From Neurospora intermedia (taxonomy: Eukaryota > Ascomycota > Sordariomycetes > Sordariales > Sordariaceae), in NCBI GenBank assembly GCA_037102815.1, contig BTPP01000009.1, positions 992,001 to 1,056,000 of the forward strand: a DNA stretch of 64,000 nucleotides, written 5' to 3'. The translations under genes were made by a program, and so were the position numbers. Below the pieces are notes generated by a model that saw nothing but the letters and a program-made list of their open reading frames with translations, was not told the DNA's origin and did no database searches. Of the stretch, positions 11,940 through 25,033 are shown piece by piece. Each line of letters opens with the position of its first letter. Within the stretch, counting starts at the first letter, position 1.

Positions 11940-13660
11940 AATAAATTTAATACAATTAATATTAGGGTTATATACTTAGTACTGCCCTCTTATTATATTT
12001 GTGATAGTAGGTTTTAGTAGCCGGATAGTAAAGTTCAATATAACCGGTATTAATATTAGGCGAAGGACGCTACAATAGTAGGTTTAATATAATTAGTATT
12101 AGGGTTGTATATTTAATATTACCCTCTTATTATATCTTATATAAATAGAAGTCTCGGCAATTAAAAAGGATATGTAAAGAGAAGTAAGATCTTTAGCGGG
12201 AATTATTACAATATTAGGAATAAGGGCGATTTTTAATAGTTCTATATTACCCTCGCTAAGGGTAAGTTTATTATTCGGGCTATTATAATAGTTTAAGAAC
12301 ATTTAAATCCTATAGGGGGGGTAAAACTTAATATAACCGGTATTAGTATTAGACGAAGGACGCTATAATAGTAGGTTTAATATAACCGGTATTAGGGCTA
12401 TATATTTAGTACTACCCTCTTATTATATCCTATATAAATAAAAGTCTTAATAATTAAAGAGGATACGTAAGGAGAAGTAGGATCTTTAGTAAGAATTATT
12501 ATAGTATTAGGAGTAGGAGCGATTTCTAATAGTTCTATATTACCCTCGCTAGGGGTAGGTTCGTTATTCGGATTATTATAATAGTCTAGGAACGTTTAAA
12601 TCCTATAGGGGGAGTAAAGTTTAATATAACTAGTATTAGTATTAGGCGAAGGATACTACAATAGTAGGCTTAATATAACTAGTATTAGGGCTATATATTT
12701 AGTACTACCCTCTTATTATATCCTATATAAATAGAAGTCTTGGTAGCTAAAGAGGATGCGCGAGGAGAAGTAGGATCTTTAGTAGGAATTATCGTAATAT
12801 TAGGAGTAAAGGCGACTTTTAATAGTTCTATATTACTCTCGCTAGGGGTAGGTTTTTTATTCGGGCTATTATAATAGTCTAAGAACGTTTAAATCCTATA
12901 GGGAGGGTAAGGTTCAATATAATTAATATTAGTATTAAGCGAAGGACGCTATAATAGTAGGTTCAATATAACTGGTATTAAGGCTATATACCTAGTACTA
13001 CCCTCTTATTATATTTGCGATAGTAGGTTTTAGTAGCCGGATAGTAAGGTTTAATATAACCGGTATTAGTATTAAACGAAGGACATTGCAATAGTAGGCT
13101 CAATACAACCGGTATTAGGGCTATATACTTAGTACTACCCTCTTATTATATCCGTAATAATAGGTTTCAATAGCCGGATAATAAGGCTTAATATAACTAG
13201 TATTAATATTAGACGAAGGACGCTGTAATAATAAGTTTAATATAACTAGTATTAAGGTTATATATTTAGTACTACCTTCTTATTATATCCGTAATAATTG
13301 GTTTTAATAGCCGGATAGTATTCTTTTAATTAATTTTTAAAAATATCCTGCCCCTTAAAGAGAGAAAGAGTAATCTACTAATAGGTATAGTCTAAGAATA
13401 TTTAAATCCTATAGGAGGGGTAAGGTTTAATATAATTAGTATTAGTATTAGGCAAAGGACGCCGCAATAGTAAGTTTAATATAACTAGTATTAGGGCTAT
13501 ATACTTAGTATTACCCTCTTATTATATTTATAATAGTAGGTTTTAGTAGCTAGATAGTAGGGTTTAATATAACTAGTATTAATATTAGGCGAAGGACGCT
13601 ACAATAATAGGTTCAATATAACCAGTATTAGTAAGTATATTATTAGCTAACTAAATTTAA
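11940..13660 (+). repeat. Tandem array TR1, left arm (about 130 and 295 bp units)
   Basis: Two unit lengths are interleaved. The short unit, about 130 bp, contains two copies of TTAATATAACCGGTATTAG and ends GTAGGTTTTAGTAGCCGGATAG. It is seen starting near 13019, 13151 and 13279. The long unit, about 295 bp, is the short unit with roughly 160 bp added. Successive copies start near 12318, 12611 and 12907, and each carries a palindrome half-site TTTAAATCCTATAGGGGG near 12303, 12596 and 12890. Short open frames inside the array are not genes. Confidence 0.88.
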
Positions 13661-13675
13661 TTATTAAACTTAATA

Positions 13676-15310
13676 AGGCCGAGAAGAGAATAGTAGGAAG
13701 AAATATAAAGATATTATAATATGTAACCCAATACCTAAATCCTATAGGGGGGAAGCTATCGGAAACCTATTTAAATATTTCCTTAATTCCTTTAAATTTT
13801 AAATAAAGATGGAAAATTATATTGTAAAAATAGAAGTATTTCCTTCGACTTTTAATTTACAAAAATAATTATTAAATAAAATTATTCTAAACGTTTTACT
13901 ATTTAGTCCGATCTCCTTATATTTAAATAGCCTATTATAATTTATTATTTAAATTTAATTATAGTAAACTATCCCCCTATAAATACCTTAAAACTTCAAA
14001 CGGAGATAGTAAATTATATTGAGAAAATACTTATAATTCCTATTAATTTTATTACTAGAGTTGGGAAATTCGGACGATAATAATAAGCCCGGCGGGGCTA
14101 GAGTGCCGACCTACTAATATTAAAAGCCCTAATGTTATAATATTTATCCTAGCCTACTTTTATTCTCTTATTCCCCCTATAGGTTTTATAATTTCTAGTA
14201 GAGGCTTCTTTATCTTAAATAATTTTCTATACTTTAAACCTCCTTCTATTTAATTTAAAATTTATTTTAACCTACCTTTATTCTTTTTATTAATTAGTAT
14301 AATTATTAATAACTTTACTAATACTAACCTAATTTAACCCTCTTTAGAAGGAAGCCCTAATATTATAATATTTATTCTAACCCGCTTCTATTCTTTTACT
14401 CCCCTTATAGGTTTTATAATTTCTAATAGAAGCTTCTCTATCTTAGGCAATTTTCTACGCTTTAGATTTCTACTTTTACTCTCTTTATTATTTTCTATCC
14501 TAGGTAATTTTCTACGCTTTAGACTTCTACCTTTACTCTTTTTATTAATTAGTATAATTATTAATAACTTTACTAATATTAGCCTAATTTAACCCCCTTT
14601 AGAAGGAAGCTTTAGCGTTATAATATCCGTTCTAGCCCGCTTCTACTTTAAAGTTCAAATTCGAATTTAAATTCTTTGAGTTCGAGTTTAAGTTCGTCTT
14701 TTAGTAGATTGTATTATAAATATAGCGGTCCGGCTATAAGTACTATAAGAAGTTCCATTACTAATACTATTAATCTTAGTAATTCAGAATTTACGCCCGA
14801 CTCTAATATAGAAATTAATTTACTATCTATTACCGGAAGGAGGGCCGCTAATATAATAATCGAACTTTCATCGGATTTAGAATTTAATTTAGAGGATAAT
14901 AGCCTTTTTATTAGCTAGTATAGCTATTAACAATAATACTAACTAAAATACTAATATTAGCCTAGTCCAACTCTTTACCCCTTAGAAAATAATTTTAGTA
15001 TTATAGTATCCGTTATAGTATCCGTCCTAGCCCGCTTATATTCTCTTACCCCTATAGGTTCTATAACGTCTAGTAGAGGCTTCCGTCTTAAGTAACTTCC
15101 TACGCCTCGAAACTCCTTCTATTTAATTTAAAATTTAATTTAAATAATAATAACCTTTTTATTAATTAATATAATTATTAATAATAATACTAACTTTATT
15201 AATATTAGCCCAATCTAACCCCCTACCCTTTAGAAGGAACTAACGTTACAATATTTGTTCCAACCCGTCTCCGTTCCTTTATACTTATATATTCTATAAC
15301 TTCCAATCTC
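13676..15310 (+). repeat. First copy of a 1.64 kb tandem duplication
   Basis: The segment opening at 13676 (GCCGAGAAGAGAATAG) recurs at about 15320 (GCCGAAAAGAGAATAG). Both run through the palindrome half-site ACCTAAATCCTATAGGGGGG (13734 and 15381) and about 450 bp of single-copy-like sequence, and end with TR2 units. The two copies differ mainly by transitions. Confidence 0.8.
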
Positions 15311-16600
15311 TTAAATAAAAGTTTAAAGCCGAAAAGAGAATAGCGGGGAGAAATATAAAAATACTATAATATATAACCCAATACCTAAATCCTATAGGGG
15401 GGAAGCTATTGGAAGCCTACTTAAATACCTCTTTAATTCCCTTAGACTTTAGATAAAAATGGAAAATTATATTACAAAAATAGAAATATTTCCTTCGATT
15501 TTCAATTTACGAAAATAGTTACTAAATAAAACTATTCCGGGCGTTTTACTATTTAGTCTAATTTCCCTACGTTTAAATAACCTATTATAACCTATTATTT
15601 AAATTTAATTATAATAGGCTATCCCCCTTATAAACGCCCTAAAACTTTAAACGGAGATAGTAAATTATATTAAAAAGACGCTTATAATTCCCGTCGATTT
15701 TATTATTAAAATCGGGAAGTTCGGACAATAATAATAAGCCCGGCGGAACCGGAGCGCCGATTTACTAATATTAAAAGCCCTAGTATTATAATATTTATTC
15801 TAATTTACTTCTACTTTTTTACTCCCCTTATAGGTTTTATAACTTTTAATAGAGGTTTCTCTATCCTAAATAATTTTCTACGCCTTAAACCTCCTTTTAT
15901 TTAATTTAAAATTTATTTTAACTTACTTTTATTCTTTTTATTAGCTAGCACAATTATTAATAACCTTACTAATATTAACCTAGTCCAACCCCCCTTAGAA
16001 GGAAGCCCTAATATTATAATATTTATTCTAGCCCGTTTATATCCTTTTACTCTTATAGGTTCTATAACGTTTAATAGAGGCTTCCGTCCTAAGCAACTTC
16101 CTATGCCTTAAAATTCCTTCTATTTAATTCAGAGTTTAATTTAAACGACAATAGCCTTTTCGTTAATTTATATAATTATTAATAATAATATTAACCTTAC
16201 TAATACTAATTTAATTTAACCCCCTACCCTTTAAAAGGAGCTAGTATTATAATATCCGTTCTAGCCCGCCTATATTCTCTTATCCCTATAAGTTTTATAA
16301 TATTTAATAGAGGCTTCCGTCCTAAGTAATTTCCCGCGCCTCGAAACTCCTTCTATTTAATTTAAAATTTAATTTAAATAATAATAGCCTTTTTATTAAT
16401 TAATATAATTATTAATAATAATACTAACTTTACTAATACTAGCCTAATCTAACCCTCTACCCTTTAAAAGGAACTAGTATTATAATATTTATTCTAGCCT
16501 ATCTCCGTTCCCTTACGCCTATATATTCTATAACCTCCAATCTTTTAAATAGAAGTTTCTCTATCTTAACTAACTTTCTACGCCTCGAAACTCTATTTTT
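14130..16600 (+). repeat. Tandem array TR2, left arm (about 235 bp units)
   Basis: Units begin with TTATAATATTTATTCTAGCC-like sequence near 14133, 14362, 14617, 15001, 15246, 15784, 16012, 16248 and 16478, giving periods of mostly 228-255 bp. Each unit contains CCCCTATAGGTTTTATAA, which resembles half of the dispersed palindrome, then a TCTTAAGTAATTTTCTACGC segment and a run of TTATTAATTAGTATAATTA. The array is split by the non-array start of the 1.64 kb duplication at about 15320-15780. The inverted array is at 46530-48985. Confidence 0.85.
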
Positions 16601-16786
16601 AAAATTTATTTCTAAGAGTAAATTAATATTTAAAGGACCCTAAAGTTTTATTTAATTATTTAATATCTAATTAGCGTTATTAGTAGCGAAATATTTACTT
16701 TTTAATAATATACCTACTTTAGAGTTTACTAGTACTATAGTTTTATTAAGAAGGGGGTTTATATTTTTATCTACGTTAGGGTCTAC

Positions 16787-16934
16787 GTAAATCCGACGGG
16801 GGGATAGTTAACTAACCCCTATTAAATTTACGTATATTAAATTAATATAAATAGAATTCCGATGTAGGATATAAGTATACTATTTATATAAATCCAATAG
16901 GGGGAGAGCTAATTAACTCCCCCTATTAAATTTA
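16787..16934. repeat. Two palindromes upstream of gene E
   Basis: GTAAATCCGACGGGGGG...CCCCTATTAAATTTAC at about 16787-16831 and TAAATCCAATAGGGGG...CCCCCTATTAAATTTA at about 16889-16932 are full palindromes. Both are followed by the same TATATTAAATTAATATA string, so the pair is also a direct repeat of about 100 bp. The right-arm mates lie at about 46195-46345. Confidence 0.8.
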
Positions 16935-17189
16935 AATATATTAAATTAATATATTCTACTAATTATAAGTATATTAGTACTCCTATACTAGACTCTATAT
17001 AAATTTTACTATATTATACAATTTTAGAATCAGTTCTATAGAAATACGAAAATTATACGGGACTAGTAAGTAAATAGAGTACTTTAAATTAATTCGGCTC
17101 TAATTTATATAAATACTTAATATTTTATTAGGAATATATTATACTATTTTATTATTAAATTTAATCCTATTACTAAAGTATATTTATTC

Positions 17190-18075
17190 GCCCTTATTAC
17201 TACTAATAATTATTTTTCCTATATTCCTTTCTATTTGCCTAATACCCCTTTTAGGGTTCCGGATTATAATTTACTTATTTACCTATAATAGTTAGACCTC
17301 CTTTATATTAAATATATTGAACTTTAATTCTAGTAATATAGTAAAACTAAATTATAGGATATTAGGGGTATTAAATCCCGAATAATCGAGTAATCGAAAA
17401 GTCGTATATCCCTAATATATTTATTTATTCTAATAGACTATATAAATATAATTAATAATATTTTTATTAGTAAATAGCTTTATATATTTACTTACTTAAT
17501 ATATTCGTATATTGTTTTTAATAATTTTGCAAATAGTTGCAATATAAGGGCTAATAGTAGAAAGGCGGACAAATAGAGTCCTTGTATTATAAATCGAATT
17601 CTTATTCTATTTAATATCGAGGGTAAAAGAAGCGTTAATATATTTAAGAACTATATTAATCGCCTTCTACTAATTGCCGGCTATAGAATACTATATTATA
17701 TTAGAACGTAGGATAATATTAATAAATAGTTCGTCCGTAACCTTAGGGCGAAGTAACTATATTAAATAGAGTATTTTAGGCTTATAGTTACTTAATTTAC
17801 TATTATAAAATAGGATAGGAAGAAGATTTCTTATTTGTTGGAGGATATTATAATTTCCTAAAGAAATAGTTTTATTAAATATAAGAAAAATACAAACAAT
17901 CTAAAAATAACGATAAATACTACAATAGCCTATATTTATTATACTCGAAGATATTTTATATTTAAATTAAATAAATAAGGAAAAGACTTTATTATAAATA
18001 GAAAAAAGTTCCTAATTAATAAATTTTTCTCTAATATTTAATATAATTCGGCGTATAAATATTTTAGTAAGGTTA
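17190..18075 (+). pseudogene. Gene E remnant, 5' part, left arm (split by LINE1)
   Basis: This is the N-terminal part of a large plus-strand frame, broken mainly by TAA/TAG. The clearest part runs from about 17530 to the LINE1 insertion at 18075, and the frame resumes at 25903. It encodes a basic, Asn/Ile/Lys-rich protein with no recognised motif. Because the frame matches on both sides of the insertion and with the uninterrupted right-arm copy, the split is certain even though the function is unknown. Whether the segment 17190-17530 is part of the same exon is less clear. Confidence 0.6.
18058..18075 (+). repeat. Target-site duplication of LINE1, left copy
   Basis: AATATTTTAGTAAGGTTA, identical to 25885-25902. 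The uninterrupted right arm has one copy of the corresponding site at about 45056-45073. Confidence 0.85.
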
Positions 18076-19820
18076 TATATAGTCTTATTCCTTGTACTAT
18101 AAACTATAGCGCCTTATTAGCATAAGGTCCTTCTCCAATTCTCTAGAGGGGAAAACCGTAAAACGTTAAACGCCTCCGGATAAAAACCTCTAACTCTATC
18201 TCGGCCGTAGTTCACTATACCGCCCCTACTTTACTTATAACTATAATAGTTCTCACCCACCGCTATAGCGAATATAATCTCGTCTCTCCCACCGTTACGC
18301 TATCCTAATATTAGAATAATAGGAATAATAGGAATAAGACTAAACCCAGCGTACTACCTCCTTCGCTACCTTTCTATTTTATTCCTTACTATTCCTTCCT
18401 CCGCCTTCTCCCTACTCCCTTATCCTATTTTTCCGTTTATTACCCCGCTTTTCCACCTCCTTCCCTTATTTATAAATACCTCTACCCTATTATTTACTTT
18501 CCTACCCTATAATTTTACCCCTATTTATATTAGTATAAAGGCCCCTTCCTTTATTTATATAATCCCTTATATAGCGCCCCTCCTAATTCTTCTCTTCCTT
18601 CTTCCCTATTATAATTTCTATTAAAATAATTTCCTCCGGCCGTTATTATCCTAGCCCCATTAATTTAATTTCCAATACAGAGGGTTCTTCTTTTATTACG
18701 TCCCTAAGTCCTACGTCCCCCGTAGTCCCTTCGGTTGTACTTTTAGAGCCTACGTTCCTCGTTCGTACCCTTTACGATTTCCTTAGTAATTATCCCCCTT
18801 AAAATTAATATAATTTCCTTCCTTCCTCCTTTAATCTTTATATTAATTTAATTAGTATTATTTATAAAATTCCTTACTTTTATTATACTTTAAACCTCGC
18901 TTCCGTTACACATTCTAATAATAAGTTTAATTCTCTTAATATTTTTAAGAAGGTTATTACTAATAGGATTTACTTTATTTCGTTTATTAGTAAGTTTTAT
19001 ATTTTCCTTTCTTCTTTTTCGCTATTTAATTCCTACGCTTTTAACTAATAGTACTTAGAACGCTACTTATAATTATACTACTAGTAGGTATATATTAGAC
19101 GTCCCCGCTAGTTTCCGCAACGTCCGTAATACTATTTAGACAGTAATTATTACTATAGTATTAGGTAGCTTAGATAATTTTAATTATAATTTAAATACCT
19201 TCTATTATATTACTAATAACTTTTTTAATTGTATATATATTCGCTTAGAGTAGAACGGCTTTCCTACCGACTATAAGCATCTTCCTTGTATTATAGGTTA
19301 TAATATTACTAAATAATAATAGAAGGGTTATTACAAATTAATTACGAAGAATATTTATTATAGTCGTATCCCTTCCCTACCCGGCGGTAGTACTATAAAC
19401 CCAATTCGGATCGTATTTAATTTTAGTAATAGCGCTATTACTCCTATATATATTATATCCGGTGGTAGTAATTATACTACTTTTATTTATACGGTTTCTA
19501 ATTCTAATAGTAATAATAATTCTATTCCCAATAGCTCTATAGCCGTCGATATTCCTAATTATACCTTTATAAATAATAATTAAATTTAATAATATTATAA
19601 GGTTATTACAAACTAGGTTTATATAATAGAACTACTCGAATAATTTTTTAAGTGTAATTAAACGCCTATTAAATAGTACTTTTCGATTCTTATTATAGCT
19701 ATAGTTTAAATAATTCCCGTAATTAGTATAAATATTTCTTCTTTATTTCCGTCTTATTATTCTAATATTATTAATATTCTATCTCCCTTTTAAAAATACT
19801 TTATAATTTCTTTATATTAT
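18076..19820. other. LINE1 3' region with strand-ambiguous open frames
   Basis: Beyond the ORF2 end, pyrimidine-rich plus-strand sequence (18350-18480) is followed by frames that look open on both strands at about 18640-19590. On the plus strand one reads a Ser/Pro-rich start and later an Asn/Ser-rich segment ending near 19585. On the minus strand one reads a basic frame of similar quality. RIP leaves both readings plausible, so I do not call a gene. The region is inside the target duplications and therefore belongs to the insertion. Confidence 0.4.
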
Positions 19821-19824
19821 TCCT

Positions 19825-22800
19825 CTTCTAATTCGATTGCTAAATAGTACTCTCTTAACCTCCCTAATTTTAACACTTACAATAGAATCCTCTCGGTTTT
19901 AACTCTATTATTTAAATATTTTTAGAATTCTTCCTTCGTTAATAACCAAATTTTTAAATTTAATTAGAAGATAATATCCGTATTAAGGCAATTTAGAATA
20001 ATATAAGCGAATATCTCTTTTTCGAACCTATAGGCGTAGATAGGAATTAGGATACCTAATACCTTCCTCCGGTAGAGGAAGGCCCGGAGGCCGATAATTT
20101 CTATTCTAATTTAAATAAGGAAGGAATTTTTTATTTTAATTAATAAGTACGGCTCTTCTTCGGTTTCTTCTAATTATCGGCGTTTTCCTTTCTTTTTCTT
20201 CGTACTAACTATATACTATTAGATAGCCTCTCTATTAAATTTAGGGGTGAAGTTAGTAATAGTAAATTTATATTATTGCTTTAATTTTACTACCGCCGCC
20301 GTTAAATAATAATTATAGTATAATACCTATTCCCGGTTTATTATATCCTCTAATTACTCTTTTTTATTAATAATTATTAATTCTAGAGCTTATAATAATA
20401 ATAATAGTTAAATCCCTAACTCCGAGGGGGGGCTAATTACTATCGTTAATAATTTCTCTATTAGTATTTATATTTCGGCCTACCGAGCCTTAATTGTACT
20501 ACTTTTTAATTTGTCGGCGGGTAGCCGACCTTTAATTCGTTATACTTAAATATAATTAGAGATTTAAATTACAGTCCCCCGGACGAACCAAGCTTAGTCC
20601 GTCCGGGTAAACCTTTCTTTAAAGGCCCAAACCTTTTTATTAAAATAGAAGTTGAGCGGTGGATAAAAGGTTTCCGTTTTTAAATTTTATACTAGCGTAG
20701 TTTTATACGCCCCAACAATAATTTTTAAATATTTAGTTTAATATTTTATTAATTTAATTACTATCCCCTAAAGTTTATTATAGACTTTAATTAGCTAATA
20801 GAATACTAAAGTTCTATATATAATAATACTACAAATATATTTAATATATATTTCCCTTACCCGAATAAAGGAGTAACCCTATATCTTCGCTATTAATTTT
20901 ATAAATATATTTATTTATATTATTATTTTCTTTTTTATTACTTTTGTATAAATTTTATAATTAAATTTACAATCTAGTTAGACCCTTAGGAATTATATTA
21001 ATTCCGTTAATTAAAATACTACTTTTCTAAATTAAAGAGTTTCCATCTTTAGTACCTTCATTTATATAAAATATATTAATTCTATTTTAATTACTTCGAA
21101 TTCTATACCTCTTACCCCTACTTATTCCGAATATAACTCCTACACTACTTATAGCGTCCAGCAATTTTCTTCGGTAGTATAAGCTATTACTATAATATCA
21201 ATATTATTAATAAAGCCGACTATAATTATATTCGGAATTATTACTAATTTCCGGTATAATAGGGTAATAAAGAGAATAAATAAAATAGGGGAGAGGGGGG
21301 AGCCTTATAATACTCTAATAATAATTATATAGGAGTAGGAGGTTTTATTATTAAAAAAGAAAGAGCCTCTTCTTCTAACAATAAAGCTCACTACCTACCG
21401 AATAATCTACGTTAGGAATTATATTTCCTATAGGGTATATAGAAACTACCTATAATTAATTCTATTAAACATTCCTTTTAAATTTAAGAGTATTAAAGAT
21501 ATTACAACCCTAAATTTCTAAATTATATATACCGCATTAATAACTACCCGGACTATAAATTCTATTAAACGGCCTATTTAATTACTTATCTAGCCCTTTA
21601 ACAAGAGGTTAAACTCTTTAGTTACTTACGTAAACCTCTTAACTATAAATATTTCGAAGATTTTTCCTACGTTATTAAATAATAATATTAGCCTTTATAT
21701 ACCCGCTAACTTTTATTAAGCAGCGCTCTTCCTAAACTTTTTAAAGATAATTACTTTCGTATTCTTAAACTACTATAGGAAATATCCGAATTAGAGGTTA
21801 ACGGATATTAAATATACTATAGTCTACTAGAACAATTATTTATATATCTTTAAAAACCTATTTAAATACTAATCAATCCCGGGGGCTTTATTAAATACTA
21901 TCCGGGAAAATATATTCTAAATATCCTCCTCATCGATTAGTTCATTAATAATTATCGGTTTAATACTATTTAATAATTTAATCTAATCCGGTAAATAATT
22001 TATTAGGACTTTTACCTTCAGGAAGAAGCAATTAATAAAAATCTCAGCCTTACTATTATAATTTCCAACTTCTATTACCCCTTCGTAAATTTAAAAAGTT
22101 AATAGTTTAGGCGGGTCTATTAATCTATAATTTCGGGTATAGGCTTATTATTCTAGGGGCTAAAATTAATTCGGATTCTTCAAAGCCTTAATAATACTAT
22201 TATACTATATAACTTACTAAACTTTTATAATTATCCTTTTCTTTTTTATTATAACTTTAATAAAATCCCTCCAATTTAATACTATCCAATATTTAAATTA
22301 CTCCTAATATATCCTTCGTATTTCTTTTATTACTATTTTATATCCTAATATCTACCAATTTACTCTCCTCCTTCGACCTTTCTTCTAATATAAAACGAAT
22401 TCCTCTATAATATTTATAAATTCTCCGTCGAACTTACGAAAAGCGAGCTCAAAATCCTCTATTATATCAATCCTTTCTAAAACCGATATCTATTTTTCTA
22501 TTACCTCCTTCACCTTTATTATATTTATAAGACTCTAACTATATTTTTCTTCCTCTTCCACTTTTTTATTTTTTTTTCCTACTTAGACTTAAATTTCCTA
22601 AAGATAATAGTCCGAACCGATTTACTCGTATTTCTACGCTCCTTAATATTCGACCTCGACCCTAAATAATAATTATATATAATCGATTATTCTATCCCTC
22701 TCTCTTTATATTATATTCTCAAACTTTATTAATTTACTATAGGAGGTAAATAAATTAAATTTCTAGCGTTATATTTATATAAAAAAATAAACGGCCCCTA

Positions 22801-23300
22801 GGTTAATCCTATTCTCTAAATTCTAATTAGAATAATAGAGATTATAATCCCCAATTACAATTAAATTTCTTATTAGGGGCCCAACCTCGAGAAATTTAAA
22901 GAGTAGCAATTCTTATTAATATTCTAATATTCCCTATATAAAAATAGGAGAGTAAATAGAAAAAATAATTATTAGGTCTCTTAGGCTTTTAAATATTATT
23001 ATAGCCTAATCTTTTCCGGTTTAGAAATTTAAATCCTTTAAATTCTATTTCTTATTTATATATATTACCGCCCTTCCCTTTTCTATATAATTAACCCCGA
23101 AATATTTCCCGCCTTTAGGACAGTAAATATCCTTATTTAAATTTCTACCCAGCTTTTAAATCGCTATAATATTATAAGTCTCCTTTTATTCGAATAAAAG
23201 TTTCCCTCTCTCGTACGATTTCCCTACGTTCTAATAGAGTATCTTTAATTAAATTATTAATTACCCTAAAATAGGGTTCCTTCTAGTCCTTCTACGGAGG
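19825..23300 (-). pseudogene. LINE1 ORF2 remnant: endonuclease and reverse transcriptase
   Basis: Read on the minus strand, the frame is interrupted by RIP stops. The endonuclease domain shows an IGDYNL-type motif near 22840. Reverse transcriptase shows GSPLSPILF near 21275-21305 and the catalytic box reading FINNID near 21196-21216. Since RIP turns GAC/GAT into AAC/AAT, this is a destroyed F-x-DD site. Downstream come a PPLNFYFNK-type segment near 20670 and a C-terminal GLRAFLYRRKV segment with Cys residues near 20050, typical of fungal Tad-like ORF2 ends. It would have nicked target DNA and copied LINE RNA. It is now inactive. Confidence 0.82.
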
Positions 23301-23599
23301 ATAAGGGTATTACTTCCTTAAAGGGGGCTATAATTATATAAATATTATTACTACTATATAACTAATTCCCTCTTACGTTCTAAAAGTATATATAAATATT
23401 TATTAAACTTTAAAGGTTTAATAATTTCGGTCGGAAGGATAGGCCGATAATCTTCTTTAACCGTCCCTTTTTTATAACTCCTCTAATATATTTCTCTAGG
23501 GTAGTAATAGTACAAGAGTTGGGGGGAGCGTCCGGGAGGATATTTTTATTTATAATTTCTATTATCGGCTCTAATACTTTTCTAATTAGGTTTTTATAG

Positions 23600-24415
23600 G
23601 GGGCGAACGTCCGCAGCCTTTTAACGTACGTAATAAACGCTTTTATAATTACCTTCCGGAAAATAGGGTACTCCTTATAATTATATATATAATAACCCTT
23701 CTTCCTATATAACTTATAGTAAACAAATAATTTATTATTATTAAACGGGCAATTTATTTCGCTAAAGCAATCTCCTTCGTATTTAACTTTATTATAATAG
23801 GTATAAATATTTTCTTAATAGTAGAATTTCGCTATATATCTAATTCCCTAATATTTAAAATACTATTGGACGTTATTTAAAGTTTAGAATAGTTCGTATA
23901 AGTATATACCGCCGTCTTAAAAAAAGAGGTTGTCTTAGAAAAAGTATACTACCAACGTAGTAGCAACTTCTATTAGAAGTAAACCTCTATTCTCTCTATC
24001 CCTTCTCTTCTATAACTAAATTTTAATAATAGATACTTCTAAATTCTTCTCCTTCGTTATATTTAATATAATTTCTACTATAGTATAATTATTAATACTA
24101 TTCTAAAGTACGCCCCGAACTAGTATACCTATAATATTTATAATAATAAAAGTATTAGGGCCGAAAATTTCTTTAACTTATATTTAATTATACTAGTACT
24201 AATTATATATAGATTTATTAAATACAATTACGTAATTTCCGGTTATTAGTATTCTAGTAGCCGTTCGGATTACTAAATTAGTATTCTTTTTACTTAAATA
24301 TATAATTAAGGTTATTTTCGTATTTTCGTTCGAACGATTTACAAATTCGGTAGTAATTATTATTCCTTTAATAGTAAATTGCCGCTTGAAATTAGAAGGG
24401 ACAAACTTCTTAATT
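23600..24415 (-). pseudogene. LINE1 ORF1 remnant, C-terminal part with knuckle-like cysteines
   Basis: The minus-strand frame upstream of the endonuclease begins at the edge of the nested repeat (24415) and continues to about 23600. Near 23715-23790 it contains closely spaced Cys, Tyr (probably RIP-altered Cys/His) and basic residues, consistent with the Cys/His knuckles of an RNA-binding Gag-like ORF1. The 5' part of this ORF lies at 25277-25760 on the other side of the 0.86 kb repeat. Assignment rests on position and composition more than on exact motifs. Confidence 0.55.
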
Positions 24416-24987
24416 GAGACGCCTATACTTTAGAGCTCCAGCGTTATCGTAGGCCGAAAGGTAATATAGAAGATCCATACTAAAGGTCGTAATCTATAGG
24501 CCTATTAACGTAAGCGAGGAAAACGCGGCGTATCTATCTATAATAAGCTAGAATGTAAAAAATTACCCGTCTTAGTATAGCCTTGGCAGGCCTAAATAGG
24601 AAAACTTAGCACTAAATAAAATACAATTCGAATAGCAGCTCTAAAAAACCACTTTTTCCTTTGCAATTGGAATTGCTCCGCGACCGTCGCGTATACCAAA
24701 ATACACCTAGGGTCAAATTGAAGAGGAGAAAAAGGCGGTCATTTTCATACCGGTCGCATTATAGTGCACGCCTTAATTGCCGAGAAAAATACAAAAGAAA
24801 TTAAAAATAAAGGTTTAGTAACAAATATACCCAGGTATTGCAAATAACTAAGTCCGAAAATATAATTAAGTCCTAGGCTAGAGCTTTAATTCTAAGGATT
24901 TAGAGAGGGGGTTAGGGTTAGGGTTAGAAGTTGGAGATTGTTAAAGTGAAAAAAAATGAAAAAAAAAATTTCAAAATTTTGCCTTTG

Positions 24988-25033
<46 letters not shown>

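Noticed and set aside
12099-12302. A 67-codon minus-strand frame.
   Set aside because: It lies within the TR1 tandem array, and neighbouring repeat units do not keep it open.
14676-14918. An 80-codon plus-strand frame rich in Ser, Ile and Asn.
   Set aside because: It lies within and next to TR2 units. Its right-arm mate is open mainly on the opposite reading (48191-48400), so I see no consistent coding strand.
11940-16600. CRISPR-like regularly spaced repeats.
   Set aside because: The units are 130-300 bp tandem repeats in eukaryotic DNA without short spacers.
19780-20640. A plus-strand gene in LINE1.
   Set aside because: The plus frame looks open, but the minus strand encodes the recognisable C-terminal part of LINE ORF2, so the plus reading is a shadow.
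24912-24927. A chromosome end or a fusion of two telomeres.
   Set aside because: Only about 2.7 units are present, and the same tract occurs at the same place in both copies of a mobile repeat, so it is part of that repeat.
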